Source: Mesorhizobium wenxiniae (lineage in GTDB: Bacteria; Pseudomonadota; Alphaproteobacteria; Rhizobiales; Rhizobiaceae). From it: DNA of 64,000 nucleotides. The notes below the pieces were generated by a model, which searched no databases, was not told the DNA's origin, and was given only the letters and a program-made list of their open reading frames with translations. The position numbers and the translations under genes were made by a program. Position 1 is the first letter of the stretch, and each line of letters starts with the position of its first letter. Below, in pieces: positions 36,190 through 45,015 of the stretch. The stretch is taken from positions 1 through 64,000 of the forward strand of contig NZ_NPKH01000014.1 in NCBI RefSeq assembly GCF_002284535.1, given 5' to 3'.

Positions 36190-37497
36190 ATGAAATCAGC
36201 CAGAATTTGCCTCGCACTCCTAGTGATGCTCGCGCCTTGCGCACTCTCGGGACAGGCGACAGCGGAGGAGAAGCCATCGCCGGTCGATTCCGCCGACCAG
36301 TTCTTCAAGGCCGGGGAGTTTGCTGAGGCCGGCGAACAATACGCCAAAATCATCGCCGACCACCCCGATGACTATTCGGCAACGCTCCAGTTGGGTCGGA
36401 TCGCGCTGCTTTCCAACCGGCTTGATGATGCCGAGCGTTGGCTGAAAAAGGCCATCGACCTCAGGCCCGGCCAGGCCGACCCCAAGGTTATGCTCGCCGA
36501 GGCCTATTATCGCCGCGACGATTTCGAAAAGGCGGCGGCTGCGCTGAATGGCGTCGACGTGGGTACCAACCAATTGATCGTCGATCAGTATCCGACACTC
36601 AATGTTGCGAAGTTGCAGAGTTTCAAGGGCCAGACACCCTATGAGGTGCAGGGCGACGGGCAAATCATGCGTCTCAAGTTCCTGAGGACAGATCCGCTGC
36701 CGTTGGTCAGTATCCGCGTAAACGGGGGCGACAAGGTCACTTTCTTCATCGACACCGGGGGCTCGGAGGTTGCACTCGACACGGACTTCGCCAAGGAGCT
36801 TGGCGTCCAACTATTCGGAACGGTGCAAGGCACGTTTTCCGGCGGCCAGACCACCGAGGTTCAGCAAGGGCGGATCGAATCGCTCACGATCGGCGACTGG
36901 ACGGTGAAGAACCTGCCCGTCGCGGTGCTACCCCTCCGCCAGCTCTCCGAAGGCCTTCAAGCCAAGCGCATCGACGGTATCATTGGCACCACTCTCTTCT
37001 ACCATTTCCTTGCGACCCTCGATTTTCCCAACGGCGAGCTCGTCCTGCGCCGGAAAAACGCGGCAAACCTCAAGGAATTCATGGCTGCCTCGGGCAAGAG
37101 CGTCGCGGTCCCTTTCTGGATTGCAAGCGACCATTTCATGGTGGGCCGGGGGCGCGTGGAGACGCTTCCACCTACGCTTCTCTTCGTCGACACAGGGCTG
37201 GCTGGCGCGGGAGTCAAGCTGGCGGCGTCTGTGATCAAGGAGGCCGGGATAAAGCTTGAGGAAGACAAAGCCACTTCAGGGGCGGGCGCTGGCGGGACGC
37301 TGAAGACCGTGCCCTACGTCGTGCATCGCCTCTCCTTCGGAGAGGTGCAGGAAGAGAACGTCCCGGGCCTCTACGATGGGCCATTCCCCTGGGAGAACCT
37401 TTTTGGCTTCCACCTCGCGGGCATGGTCGGCCACGATTTCTTCATGCCTTATGCAGTAACCTTCGACTTTGAAAATATGAAGATCCTGTTGCAGTAG
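36190..37497 (+). CDS. Exported TPR and aspartyl-protease (pepsin/retropepsin-like) protein
   Basis: This 435-residue protein has a signal peptide (MKSARICLALLVMLAPCALS), a TPR-type helical region at about 30-140 (GRIALLSNRLDDAERWLKKA, AEAYYRRDDFEKAAAAL) and an aspartyl-protease fold. Two DTG motifs are visible: FFIDTGGSEVALD near residue 195 and LFVDTGLAGAGV near residue 335. The GIIGTTLFYHFLATLDFP strand is typical of the retropepsin-like group. Two motifs in one chain suggest a bilobed, pepsin-like active enzyme. Probably periplasmic; substrate unknown. ATG 36190 is chosen because it begins the signal peptide. Confidence 0.85.
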   Translation: MKSARICLALLVMLAPCALSGQATAEEKPSPVDSADQFFKAGEFAEAGEQYAKIIADHPDDYSATLQLGRIALLSNRLDDAERWLKKAIDLRPGQADPKVMLAEAYYRRDDFEKAAAALNGVDVGTNQLIVDQYPTLNVAKLQSFKGQTPYEVQGDGQIMRLKFLRTDPLPLVSIRVNGGDKVTFFIDTGGSEVALDTDFAKELGVQLFGTVQGTFSGGQTTEVQQGRIESLTIGDWTVKNLPVAVLPLRQLSEGLQAKRIDGIIGTTLFYHFLATLDFPNGELVLRRKNAANLKEFMAASGKSVAVPFWIASDHFMVGRGRVETLPPTLLFVDTGLAGAGVKLAASVIKEAGIKLEEDKATSGAGAGGTLKTVPYVVHRLSFGEVQEENVPGLYDGPFPWENLFGFHLAGMVGHDFFMPYAVTFDFENMKILLQ

Positions 37498-37618
37498 GGG
37501 CTTCGATCAGATGGCTTGAGGGGTGTCCTGTATGGGTCATTTTCGAAGTAGCTGGGCGGCGCGGCCATATCCACTTTGACGGCGACTCCGGAAGTATCGA
37601 CCCCGCCGCCATAGACCA

Positions 37619-38498
37619 TCATCTCTCTGTCGGAAGCTGTCGGAAGCGGTTTTCACCCTCGGGTGTATCGAGCTTCGTTGCGTTATAGCACCATGAGCGA
37701 CAGGCCCAAACGATCAGCAGCACGCCCAGGCACCACGAAAGCCAGGGACCGGGAACGAGCTTCTCGGTGAGCACGAAGGCAGCCAACGCAGCGATCCAGA
37801 CCGGATTCATGACGCCGCCGAAGAACAGCAGTGCCATCAAGGCCCAGCAACAACCGACACAATAGAGGCCGTGCTCGGCGCCGAGCTTCAGCGCGCTTGC
37901 GCTACCCGTGCCGAAACCGCCGCGTCCCGCGATGAATGCAAGCGGAGACTGGCAATTGATCAGACAGGCGCGCTTCAGCGGCGTCAGTTGATAGATGCCG
38001 GCAAGGAGTAGAGCGCCCGCTCCGACAATCGCGCTTGATGCGGCCATCATTGGATCGAGAAATGCCAGACGCTGGAGCGCCCACTGCGAGATCGTTGCAG
38101 CGAGCGCAAAAGTGGTCCATGCATGCGAGCAAATAGGCTCCGACGAACCAGCCGGTGGCGGCAAGCGGTCTTCCGTCGGCCGACGCGATGCGGGCCGCCC
38201 GCGCGTAGATTAGGATCATCGGGGCGGCCGACGGCGTCATCATGCCAACCATCATCACCGTCCACATGACGAACGTGAGGGCGAATTCGGTCGCGCTCCA
38301 CGGTGCCTCGACCGGCGTCATCACCATGGCGAAGCCGGTAGAGACCATGCGGAAGCCGTCCATCCCATGCCGTTCCATGTCCATCCCGGCGGCGAGCCAC
38401 AGCACGTACGCCCAGGCCGAACCGACGATGATGGTTGTGGCCGCCAGCGTTAGGGCCCGGTCGCGGCAAAGCAGATGCTCCAATGCGCGTTCGCTCAT
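37619..38498 (-). pseudogene. DUF2182 metal-binding membrane protein, frameshifted
   Basis: The frame from ATG 38498 (MSERALEHLLCRDRALTLAA) encodes about 125 residues of a polytopic membrane protein (FVMWTVMMVGMMTPSAAPMI) and reaches YLLA near 38120. The continuation WTTFALAATISQWALQRLAF is in another frame and runs to the stop at 37619, with HGLYCVGCCWALMALLFFGG typical of DUF2182 (COG5486, predicted metal-binding integral membrane protein). At the break the sequence is GCATGCATGG, which an extra TGCA would explain. It sits 22 bp downstream of the DUF1326 gene, its usual partner. Either a true mutation or a sequencing error. Confidence 0.8.
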
Positions 38499-38520
38499 GC
38501 GATAGGCGCGACCAGCGAGT

Positions 38521-39150
38521 TCAGTGGATACGTCCGTGCTCGTTGAAATGCAGCTCGCACCAATGGGCGTAGCTGTCTTCAAGCGTAAGTGCGACCCCGC
38601 CGGTCGTTGTCGACCAGCCGCGTCCCACTTCGTTCTGTCCGTATTCGAAGCCGTTCGGCAGCACAATCCCGACGCGGTGCTCCGTACCGTTGACCGGGTT
38701 AAGGATAGGTTCGCCACGGCCTTTCGCAATGTTGTCGGCGGTGCAGGTTGCACGGCGCGCCTGCATGTCGAGATCGATCGTGATGCGGGTATGGACCGGA
38801 GGCAAAATGGTCTCACACATTGCCGCGTAGACCGCCCAGAAGGTCGAGAAGGGGTCGGTCTCTTTGCCCGTCAGGATACTCAGCATTCCTTGACGCTGTG
38901 CCTCGTTCCCGCGCTCGTCGATGATGGGCTGCATTGTGCCGCGGCCTTCGTGGACTGCGCCGGGCCATTTCACGGCGATCGCCATGTTCAGACCGTCGAG
39001 ACTCGCCTCGGAGAAGTGCCCTTTGTCGATGCGAAAGAAGCCAATCGCCTGGCAATAGCCCTTACTTGGCAAAGCATTAAATTGACAAGGGCAACCGTAA
39101 GAGCAGTTGCAATTGCCGAATTCCATTCCGTGGAGTTCCCAACCGGCCAT
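38521..39150 (-). CDS. DUF1326 domain-containing protein
   Basis: This 209-residue cytosolic protein matches DUF1326 (COG5588): MAGWELHGMEFGNCNCSYGC with the closely spaced Cys (C-x-C-x3-C-x-C), the YCQAIGFFRIDKGHF strand, and HWCELHFNEHGRIH at the C-terminus. The Cys cluster suggests metal binding; the function is not established. It directly precedes the DUF2182 gene, a common pairing. A 15-bp palindrome lies upstream. Confidence 0.88.
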   Translation of the reverse strand: MAGWELHGMEFGNCNCSYGCPCQFNALPSKGYCQAIGFFRIDKGHFSEASLDGLNMAIAVKWPGAVHEGRGTMQPIIDERGNEAQRQGMLSILTGKETDPFSTFWAVYAAMCETILPPVHTRITIDLDMQARRATCTADNIAKGRGEPILNPVNGTEHRVGIVLPNGFEYGQNEVGRGWSTTTGGVALTLEDSYAHWCELHFNEHGRIH

Positions 39151-39286
39151 CGCTCCATCCTCCCGCGGCCGCTTCAGTGCGGCGGCGCATCGTCCCAGCC
39201 TGCCTCTGGCAGTGCCAAAGTTACTCCTCTCACGTCGCCGAGTCGATCCATAAGCGAATCCTGAAATTTGAAGCCGGGCCCGAAAA

Positions 39287-39301
39287 GTGAATCCGATTCA
39301 C
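39287..39301. promoter_or_regulatory. Perfect palindrome upstream of DUF1326
   Basis: GTGAATC-C-GATTCAC is a perfect 15-bp dyad 137 bases upstream of the DUF1326 start, between it and the 39474 gene. It could be an operator, but the GAATC/GATTC core also occurs in rhizobial repeats. Confidence 0.35.
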
Positions 39302-39473
39302 GACCAGGGCATGGAGCGCGACGACCTCCAATCTTGTTGGCGGCAACGTCTGCTTTCAGTAAGCTGCAGCGCCGATCTCTACGGCCGGCATTGGGCGCAA
39401 AGCTGTCATGCACGACTCCGTTTGTGCGTCTGGCCGGCCTTATCTATCGCCCGTTGCAGTGGGTTGGCCCGGT

Positions 39474-39848
39474 TTAGCGCGGCAGGTCCGCCCCGACGAG
39501 GCGACGGGTGTAGGCGCGCTCGACGCCCATCACCGCTTCTTCCTTGGTGGCGACGGTGCCACGCGCCCCGCCATCGTAGCATGTCCAGAACCATGTTCCG
39601 GCGCCTGGGCCGCTCACCGCTTTCAGTATCCGGCCGACGGCATCCTGCTGAAAGCTCGCGGTAAAGTCGAATGGCGGGGACTGCCCACCGATCATGGTTC
39701 GCGACCATGCAAGCCAGACCCGGGCGCCTTTGCCGAGCACGAAGCTGAAGGCGTCGTCTCGCTCCGCAAATGTCTCCAGCACGCTGCTGCCGTCGACGAC
39801 CTGGAAGCCTCGCTGGTAAGCCAAGCGCACCTTAAGGCGCTCACTCAT
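39474..39848 (-). CDS. Hypothetical protein
   Basis: Not a recognised family. The 124 residues have the look of a compact alpha/beta domain (MSERLKVRLAYQRGFQVVDG, ARVWLAWSRTMIGG, TWFWTCYDGGARGTVATKEE), with no signal peptide or membrane segment. Its start overlaps the end of the upstream 39841 gene by 8 bp, so the two form a coupled pair. Confidence 0.6.
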   Translation of the reverse strand: MSERLKVRLAYQRGFQVVDGSSVLETFAERDDAFSFVLGKGARVWLAWSRTMIGGQSPPFDFTASFQQDAVGRILKAVSGPGAGTWFWTCYDGGARGTVATKEEAVMGVERAYTRRLVGADLPR

Positions 39849-40173
39849 CCCGGAACCGCTCGGTGGTCCAATGGATCTTGCCGTCGATCTTCATCGGCTT
39901 GTGGATCATCAGCCGTTTCGGCAGATGCTCGGGATGAACCTCGAGCAAGGTGATCTTCACCGTTGGTTTGCAGCGGCTGCAGTCGAATTTGAGCTTCAGC
40001 GGATCGGCGCCGCCGCCGTATACCATCATCAGATCGGCCGAGCGGCAGTAGCGGACATTGCCGCAACTGCATTCCGCCTTGACGAGCATGTTGTGCCGGG
40101 TCGCTTTGCCCAGCGTGTCGATCGGATCCGTGCGCCATGAGAACGAATAAGGAACATTTTCCTTGATCGTCAA
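39841..40173 (-). CDS. Hypothetical protein with zinc-ribbon-like Cys pairs
   Basis: The 110 residues carry AECSCGNVRYCRSADLMM and LKFDCSRCKPTVKI: CxC...C and CxxC spaced as in a zinc ribbon, with beta-strand-like flanks. Start TTG 40173 is the best available; no in-frame ATG precedes the Cys motif except residue 29. It is coupled by overlap to the 39474 gene. The string MMVYGGG recurs at 37597-37617 (minus) after the DUF2182 stop, hinting at another relic of the same family. Function unknown. Confidence 0.6.
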   Translation of the reverse strand: MTIKENVPYSFSWRTDPIDTLGKATRHNMLVKAECSCGNVRYCRSADLMMVYGGGADPLKLKFDCSRCKPTVKITLLEVHPEHLPKRLMIHKPMKIDGKIHWTTERFRDE

Positions 40174-40250
40174 GATCGGCTGTGGAATCTTTCCACCTAC
40201 TGAAGTGAGAATTCCGATGGAGCGACGAGATTATCCGCCTTCCCGGTGCG

Positions 40251-40400
40251 ATGGAGCCCGTTACGCGACCCGGCATCCAGCACCACTCCTGCGAGCATCC
40301 TGGCTGCGGCAAGAATGCCGGCTGGGGCTTTGCCAAGCCAAGGCAGACCCCGCACTGGTTCTGTTACGAGCACCGGTCCGACGGCGAGCGATATCTTTGA
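40251..40400 (+). CDS. Small Cys/His-rich protein
   Basis: The 49 codons from ATG 40251 read MEPVTRPGIQHHSCEHPGCG and then WGFAKPRQTPHWFCYEHR. The CEHPGC...HWFCYEHR arrangement (C-x4-C, later C-x2-H) looks like a treble-clef-type zinc finger of the sort found in short rhizobial proteins. The overlapping frame starting at 40217 reads as low-complexity shadow. Function unknown. Confidence 0.6.
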   Translation: MEPVTRPGIQHHSCEHPGCGKNAGWGFAKPRQTPHWFCYEHRSDGERYL

Positions 40401-40450
40401 GGGAGTCTGGATGATCAGACCGCCAAGACGACAGAGCGAATACGCGGACC

Positions 40451-40657
40451 GTGACATCGATTGCCAGGAAGCCATGGGAGCCGGGGTTTCAGGCCATTGT
40501 CGATTGCATGCTGGAGGCAGGTTGGACCCGCGGAGAAATCATGCGCTCGCTGCGCCGGCTGATCGCCGCCGACAACATGACGCAAAAGGAAAACGCCAAG
40601 GTCGAGGCACAGCTAGCGATCGCTCGCGCCATGATGCGTGCCGGCCGGCCTCTCTAG
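40451..40657 (+). CDS. Small helical hypothetical protein
   Basis: From GTG 40451 the 68 residues (MTSIARKPWEPGFQAIVDCM) are rich in amphipathic helix: LEAGWTRGEIMRSLRRLIAA and KVEAQLAIARAMMRAG. Not a recognised family. The composition suggests a true small coding region. It ends against the ligase-tail remnant on the other strand, and a terminator-like hairpin lies 128 bases downstream. Confidence 0.5.
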   Translation: MTSIARKPWEPGFQAIVDCMLEAGWTRGEIMRSLRRLIAADNMTQKENAKVEAQLAIARAMMRAGRPL

Positions 40658-40700
40658 TCCTCATCCCCGAAACCCAGCAGCGTCGCATGGCGCAGTGGCT
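40654..40700 (-). pseudogene. C-terminal relic of an ATP-dependent DNA ligase
   Basis: On the minus strand the last codons before a TAG read PLRHATLLGFGDED. This is the typical end of LigD-type ligase domains, and the frameshifted ligase at 45621-46504 ends LRQASLLGLGNES. An in-frame stop lies just upstream, so only the tail remains. Confidence 0.6.
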
Positions 40701-40784
40701 ATGGTCGCCGCGAAGATTGACTCGCAAAACCGCGATTCAATTGCCATGCTCTTAATCAGTTTCGGAAAATTTTAACCAATCGTT

Positions 40785-40820
40785 GACCGCGCTGTCCCAG
40801 AATAGGACGGCGCGGTCTTT
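40785..40820 (+). terminator. Hairpin followed by TTT
   Basis: GACCGCGCTGTCC (40785-40797) pairs with GGACGGCGCGGTC (40805-40817) with one G-T pair over a 7-base loop, followed by TTTCCCC. A plausible rho-independent terminator for the plus-strand small genes before it. Confidence 0.55.
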
Positions 40821-41023
40821 CCCCAAGGGGCTGCGCAGGCGGCTCCGGCAATTCGCCAACCCGCGCTACTGTCGGAGCCGCTACCACACTCTCTAAAATA
40901 CCAGCAATGGTTGAATCAACTGTTACCGCACGTGGTTTACAGTGCGCTTTCCCAGTCGTTAGACTTTGACGGAACAGGGCCTCGCCTTGTTGACGCTGAG
41001 ACAGTCCATCTCAGCGAGGAACC

Positions 41024-41231
41024 ATGGAAGCCCAAGAGAACATCCGCAACGCCTGGGCCGCCCTCAAAGTGGTTCGCATGGCTATTGAACAGACCGCTGG
41101 TGTACTGCCGAGCGAAAGAAGCTGTCCTGCTGCTCTATGGTCCCGAGCCGGTCCACGAGGCCGAAGCGCTCGCCAAAGCCATCATTGAACCTTTCGAGCG
41201 GCTAACCACGCCGGCCAAGCCGGCGTCGTGA
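41024..41231 (+). pseudogene. Frameshifted small hypothetical gene
   Basis: ATG 41024 begins MEAQENIRNAWAALKVVRMA, continuing to VLPSE. The coding pattern then jumps frame at GCGAAAGAAG near 41118 to EAVLLLYGPEPVHEAEALAK. One extra A explains the shift exactly. Downstream, the sequence merges with the DUF768 relic. A related stretch (KAITETIERLE in a broken frame) lies at 45290-45330. Confidence 0.6.
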
Positions 41232-41268
41232 TGGACGATCGCGTCGAGGATGGCCTCTGCGATGGCGC
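41222..41268 (-). pseudogene. C-terminal relic of a DUF768 gene
   Basis: On the minus strand the codons read IAEAILDAIVHHDAG, matching the end of the intact DUF768 protein at 45348-45569 (VHEAILDAIVHHDAG). The rest of the gene is missing and the response-regulator gene follows about 100 bp away. Confidence 0.7.
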
Positions 41269-41364
41269 GGCGTCAAGTTCTGCAAAAAGAGGGGCGGCCG
41301 GTGCTTGGTGCGGCTTGGCGCAGAGCGAGCTTCTTGCTCGCCACGTCCGAAGACGTGCGGCGGA

Positions 41365-41862
41365 TCAGCCTTTTTCGCCGAGCTCCTGAAAGCCCTTTCG
41401 AATGGCTTCGATCAGCATCGCTGTCGAGTAGGGTTTCTGAACCCACCCGAGTGGTCTTGCCGCTTCGGCCCGAAGCTTTACGTCGGGGTCAGCGTGCGCT
41501 GTCGCAAAAATGCATCGTATACCGTAATCCCGGTATAGTTCCAACGCCGCATCTATTCCGTCCCGCTTGCCAAGCAAGCGGATATCCATCAGGGCAATCG
41601 CAGGCCGAGCCGAACGCGCAATTGTGATGGCCGCATCGGCTGTGATGGCTATCCCAGCCAGCACGAACCCGGCCTCCTTGAGGCCTGCCTCGACGTCAAG
41701 CGCAATCAGGTAGTCGTCTTCGACGATCATTATGGATGGCTTGCCGGAAATTCTCGCTTCTGAACCGATCTCATCTTCTCTGGAGAAGACCAACCGAGGT
41801 CTGACAGTCCCGCTGGATTCGCCTGTTCGGCTCGTCTCAAATATTGCCGTTCTTGACTTCAA
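41365..41862 (-). CDS. Single-domain response regulator
   Basis: The 165 residues contain one CheY-like receiver domain at about 42-160: IMIVEDDYLIALDVE (acidic pocket), phosphoacceptor Asp in ALMDIRLLG, Thr in CIFATAHAD and Lys in GWVQKPYS. There is no output domain. The first 40 residues are not part of the fold, so a later start is possible. Its 5' end overlaps the histidine-kinase 3' end by 26 bp, so the kinase is its likely phosphodonor, the common layout for HWE/HisKA_2 kinases. Confidence 0.9.
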   Translation of the reverse strand: MKSRTAIFETSRTGESSGTVRPRLVFSREDEIGSEARISGKPSIMIVEDDYLIALDVEAGLKEAGFVLAGIAITADAAITIARSARPAIALMDIRLLGKRDGIDAALELYRDYGIRCIFATAHADPDVKLRAEAARPLGWVQKPYSTAMLIEAIRKGFQELGEKG

Positions 41863-44542
41863 TGCCGTTCTCTCCCGGAGCCTGAGAAAAAATCACCACG
41901 CAACGAGACGGATCTCGTGCCACTTCCAACGTTCCACGAATCTGTCCGGCCAAACCCTCAACGAGCCGCAAGCCCGACGAGGAATGACGCACGGCACCCA
42001 GATCGAAACCTGGACCTTCATCCTCGACCGTCAACACCTGCTTTCGACCATTCTGCCTAATGCCAACTCGAATGGTCGCGCTTGCCGTGGCCGTTGAGCC
42101 ATGTTTGACCGCGTTGATCAAAAGCTCATTGATTATAAGGGCAAGCGGCATCGCGATATCGTTCGGCAATTGGATGGGATCGGCGCTGCAAACTAATTGA
42201 ATGTTCGCTGGAAACATGGGCTTCGCGGTTTCGCAGATCGCCTCGAGGAACAGCGGTGCGCTGAAATTGGAGGCGTCTGGCGTGTCATAGAGTACGCGTT
42301 GGGCCGCAGCCATGGTTGCGACCCGTTTGCTTGCCTCCTCCAGCGTCTTGCGGGCTTCGGAATTTTGGCTCTCCCTCGCCGCCACCGAAAGCAAGGACTT
42401 CAACATCATCATGTTGTTTTTAACGCGATGGTTGAGTTCGTTGAGCAGGACTCGCTGTTGCGTTTCGGCTTGCTTGCGCTCGCTTACGTCAACCAGCATG
42501 TTAATGCCGCCAATGATTTTCCCAGCGGCATCACGCATCGGCGTCGGATAAGGAATGAACGGAATCCGGGTGCCGTCCGGCCGCTCGGCGATCGCCTCAA
42601 CTCCCCGAACCGGTCGCCCTTCGCGAAGAGAAACAGCCATTGGGCACTCGTCGTGAGGAAGCGGCGTTCCGTCGGGCCAATAGAGCTTCCAGGTGACGCA
42701 CCATTGATCACTGCCGATCTCCGGTGTGCGGCCCGCGAGGTGGACCGCGGCTTCATTGAAATATGTGATCTTGCCGTGCTGATCGGTTGTATAGATTGCA
42801 GCGGGGATGGCGGCGAGCAAATCCTGAAGGTGGCGTTGACTGTCGCGCACCTCTGCTTCGGCGATTTTTTGCTCAGTTATATTCCGAGCAATTTTGGACG
42901 CGCCCACGATACGGCCCGTTGCGTCTCGCACCGGCGATATTGTGAGAGAAATATCCACCAGAGACCCGTCCTTGCGGCGCCGGATCGTTTCGAAATGATC
43001 GACAAGCTCACCGTTGCGTATGCGGCCCAGAATTAGCGGTTCCTCCGGTAGTCGGTCCTGGGGGATGATTATGGTGATGGGCTTGCCTACTACCTCGGAG
43101 GCTGAATAGCCGAACAGGCGCTCAGCACCCCGGTTCCATGTTAAAATGATCCCATTCAAATCCTTGCTGACGATCGCGTCATGGGAAGACTCCACGATCG
43201 CCGCCAGCCTTTGAGCGGCATTTTCGCCCTTTATGCGCTCAATGCCGAAACCGAGCTGACGAGCAATGTTCCGGGCCACTTCAATCTGCTCTTCCGAATA
43301 ATTCTGCGGCTGATCGAAGTAGGCCATGAACTTGCCGAGGAGTCGTCCACCTTCCATAATTGGAACGAAGCAAACCGCGCGTATACGTTCAGCCCGGATT
43401 GCCTGTTTTAACTGTTCCGGAAAATCCGCTTTCTCTGTATCGCCGACACAGATGGGCTGCGGATTTTGGCTCTCCGTTGACCAAGGCGAGTGTCCTTCTA
43501 CCGCAAGGCGATAAGTATCCGATAAACCGCGCCAAGCCTCAAACTTCATGTGCCCGTTGTTATCTAACAGCAGTATCGAAGCACGCTGGCATTGGAGCGC
43601 GCGTTGGATTGCATCGAGCGCCGGCTCATAGATGTCCTCTCGCGTGCGTGCATGCTGCAGCATTTCCGTGAATTGATGTATCGCGGCCTGTTGCTCGGCC
43701 CGTTCGGCAAGCGCCGCCTCAATCCGCTTGCGCTCGCTGATATCGTGCTGCACCCGTACGGCATAGCGAAACTGCCCGTTGCCGTCGTGAACGCTTGAGG
43801 AATTCACAACAGCCCAAACAATTGACCCATTCTTGCAGACAAACCGCTTTTCCATCGTGTAGCTGTCAATCTCGCCAGCCACTTGCCGTCGATACTTTTC
43901 GCGATCTGCTTCAGCGTCGGCGGGAAAGGTGCAATCGAAAATGGATCGTCCAATCAGCTCTTCCGGTGTGTAGCCCAATAGTTTGCATAGATGGGAATTT
44001 ACCCGCAACAACTGGCCTTCGGCGTCTGCTTCCACGATTCCTGTGCCAGCGTTCTCATAAGTGATGGCAAGCCGCTGCTCCTGTTCGAGTACCAACTCTT
44101 GCGCCTTAGCCTTTTCGGTCACATCGATGGTGATACAGCGCGTATTGAGGAAGCGGTCGCCTGCTGCGCGAACGTTGGATGTTATTTCTACCCAGCGGAT
44201 CGAACCATTTTTGGCGCGCAACCGTGCGCGGTAGTGTTGAACTTGCTCCCGCCGGGCCAAGCGGTTCAATATGTCTTCAATCGCTTCCGAATCCGCATGA
44301 AATTCGCGAATGTTGCGGCCAACATATTCCTCGGCCCTATATCCCAACATTTCCAGCTCTGCACGATTGGCGCGCAGGATGGTCCCGTCTTTCCCCACCA
44401 AGTGAAGTGCGAGTGCGGCATTCTCGAAGAAATCTTCAAACTCATTGGTGAGGACGGGATCCGAAACCTGGAACTCGCAGCCCCTCTCGTCCAAGAGCGA
44501 TCCTGCTTCACCAAGATCATCAGGAAAAAAAAATTGTTTCAT
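41837..44542 (-). CDS. Soluble PAS/GAF sensor histidine kinase, HisKA_2/HWE type
   Basis: This 901-residue kinase has no membrane segment. In order: PAS (about 30-135), PAS (150-270), GAF (290-440, LQCQRASILLLDN), PAS (450-570, AIVSKDLNGIILTWNRGAER), PAS (580-690, AIYTTDQHGKITYFNEAA), then the dimerisation/phosphoacceptor helix with LNHRVKNNMMMLKSLLSVAA (His of HRVKN) and an HATPase domain (LALIINELLINAVKHG; DEGPGFDLG; GLRLVEGLAGQI). The H-box identifies the HisKA_2/HWE class common in rhizobia. No LOV GRNCRFLQ motif is present, so the ligand is not evident. Overlaps the response-regulator gene. Confidence 0.93.
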   Translation of the reverse strand: MKQFFFPDDLGEAGSLLDERGCEFQVSDPVLTNEFEDFFENAALALHLVGKDGTILRANRAELEMLGYRAEEYVGRNIREFHADSEAIEDILNRLARREQVQHYRARLRAKNGSIRWVEITSNVRAAGDRFLNTRCITIDVTEKAKAQELVLEQEQRLAITYENAGTGIVEADAEGQLLRVNSHLCKLLGYTPEELIGRSIFDCTFPADAEADREKYRRQVAGEIDSYTMEKRFVCKNGSIVWAVVNSSSVHDGNGQFRYAVRVQHDISERKRIEAALAERAEQQAAIHQFTEMLQHARTREDIYEPALDAIQRALQCQRASILLLDNNGHMKFEAWRGLSDTYRLAVEGHSPWSTESQNPQPICVGDTEKADFPEQLKQAIRAERIRAVCFVPIMEGGRLLGKFMAYFDQPQNYSEEQIEVARNIARQLGFGIERIKGENAAQRLAAIVESSHDAIVSKDLNGIILTWNRGAERLFGYSASEVVGKPITIIIPQDRLPEEPLILGRIRNGELVDHFETIRRRKDGSLVDISLTISPVRDATGRIVGASKIARNITEQKIAEAEVRDSQRHLQDLLAAIPAAIYTTDQHGKITYFNEAAVHLAGRTPEIGSDQWCVTWKLYWPDGTPLPHDECPMAVSLREGRPVRGVEAIAERPDGTRIPFIPYPTPMRDAAGKIIGGINMLVDVSERKQAETQQRVLLNELNHRVKNNMMMLKSLLSVAARESQNSEARKTLEEASKRVATMAAAQRVLYDTPDASNFSAPLFLEAICETAKPMFPANIQLVCSADPIQLPNDIAMPLALIINELLINAVKHGSTATASATIRVGIRQNGRKQVLTVEDEGPGFDLGAVRHSSSGLRLVEGLAGQIRGTLEVARDPSRCVVIFSQAPGENGIEVKNGNI

Positions 44543-44865
44543 GTATTGCCCCCTCCCAAACGATCAGGAATGTTTGGAGCTAAGAAAAGTTCCCAGAAAA
44601 CTCGGTCTTCGATTAGCCCCAGGCTGTTTTCAATATCACGTTGCGAAATGTTTAGGCGGTCATTCCCGCACCGCGTCCCTCCCCGCGTAATCGCGCCACT
44701 TCGAACGACACGATGGCGCAGCATTGCGGTCCTTTGGGCGATTACGCAAAATACACCCGTGTCGGAGGGTAAACTGGGTACTCCGTCGCGAGCCGCCGGA
44801 GGGACCATATGAGGCTCAAGTTTAACGAGGCCCGGGGGCGTGTTTACGTCTAGGGAGTATCTCCA

Positions 44866-45015
44866 ATGAAAAAGCTGACTACGACCACATAGTTTTTGCA
44901 GCTGTTGCGCTTGCCACGGGCAGCGCTTTTGCCGGCAGCGACCACTATGGTTCAGACCGCGTCAATCAGCCGGCCGCGCCTGTTGGCCCGACCATTTCCG
45001 CCCCGACGACAACAT
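44866..45015 (+). pseudogene. DUF680-like small exported protein, frameshifted
   Basis: After an AGGGAGT ribosome-binding site, ATG 44866 gives MKKLTTTT and an immediate stop. One base out of frame the sequence reads IVFAAVALATGSAFAGSDHY, a signal peptide plus the SDHYGS-NQPA start typical of the Mesorhizobium DUF680 family. A single-base change separates start and signal sequence. The 3' end is not clear. Family assignment rests on memory of the pattern. Confidence 0.55.
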
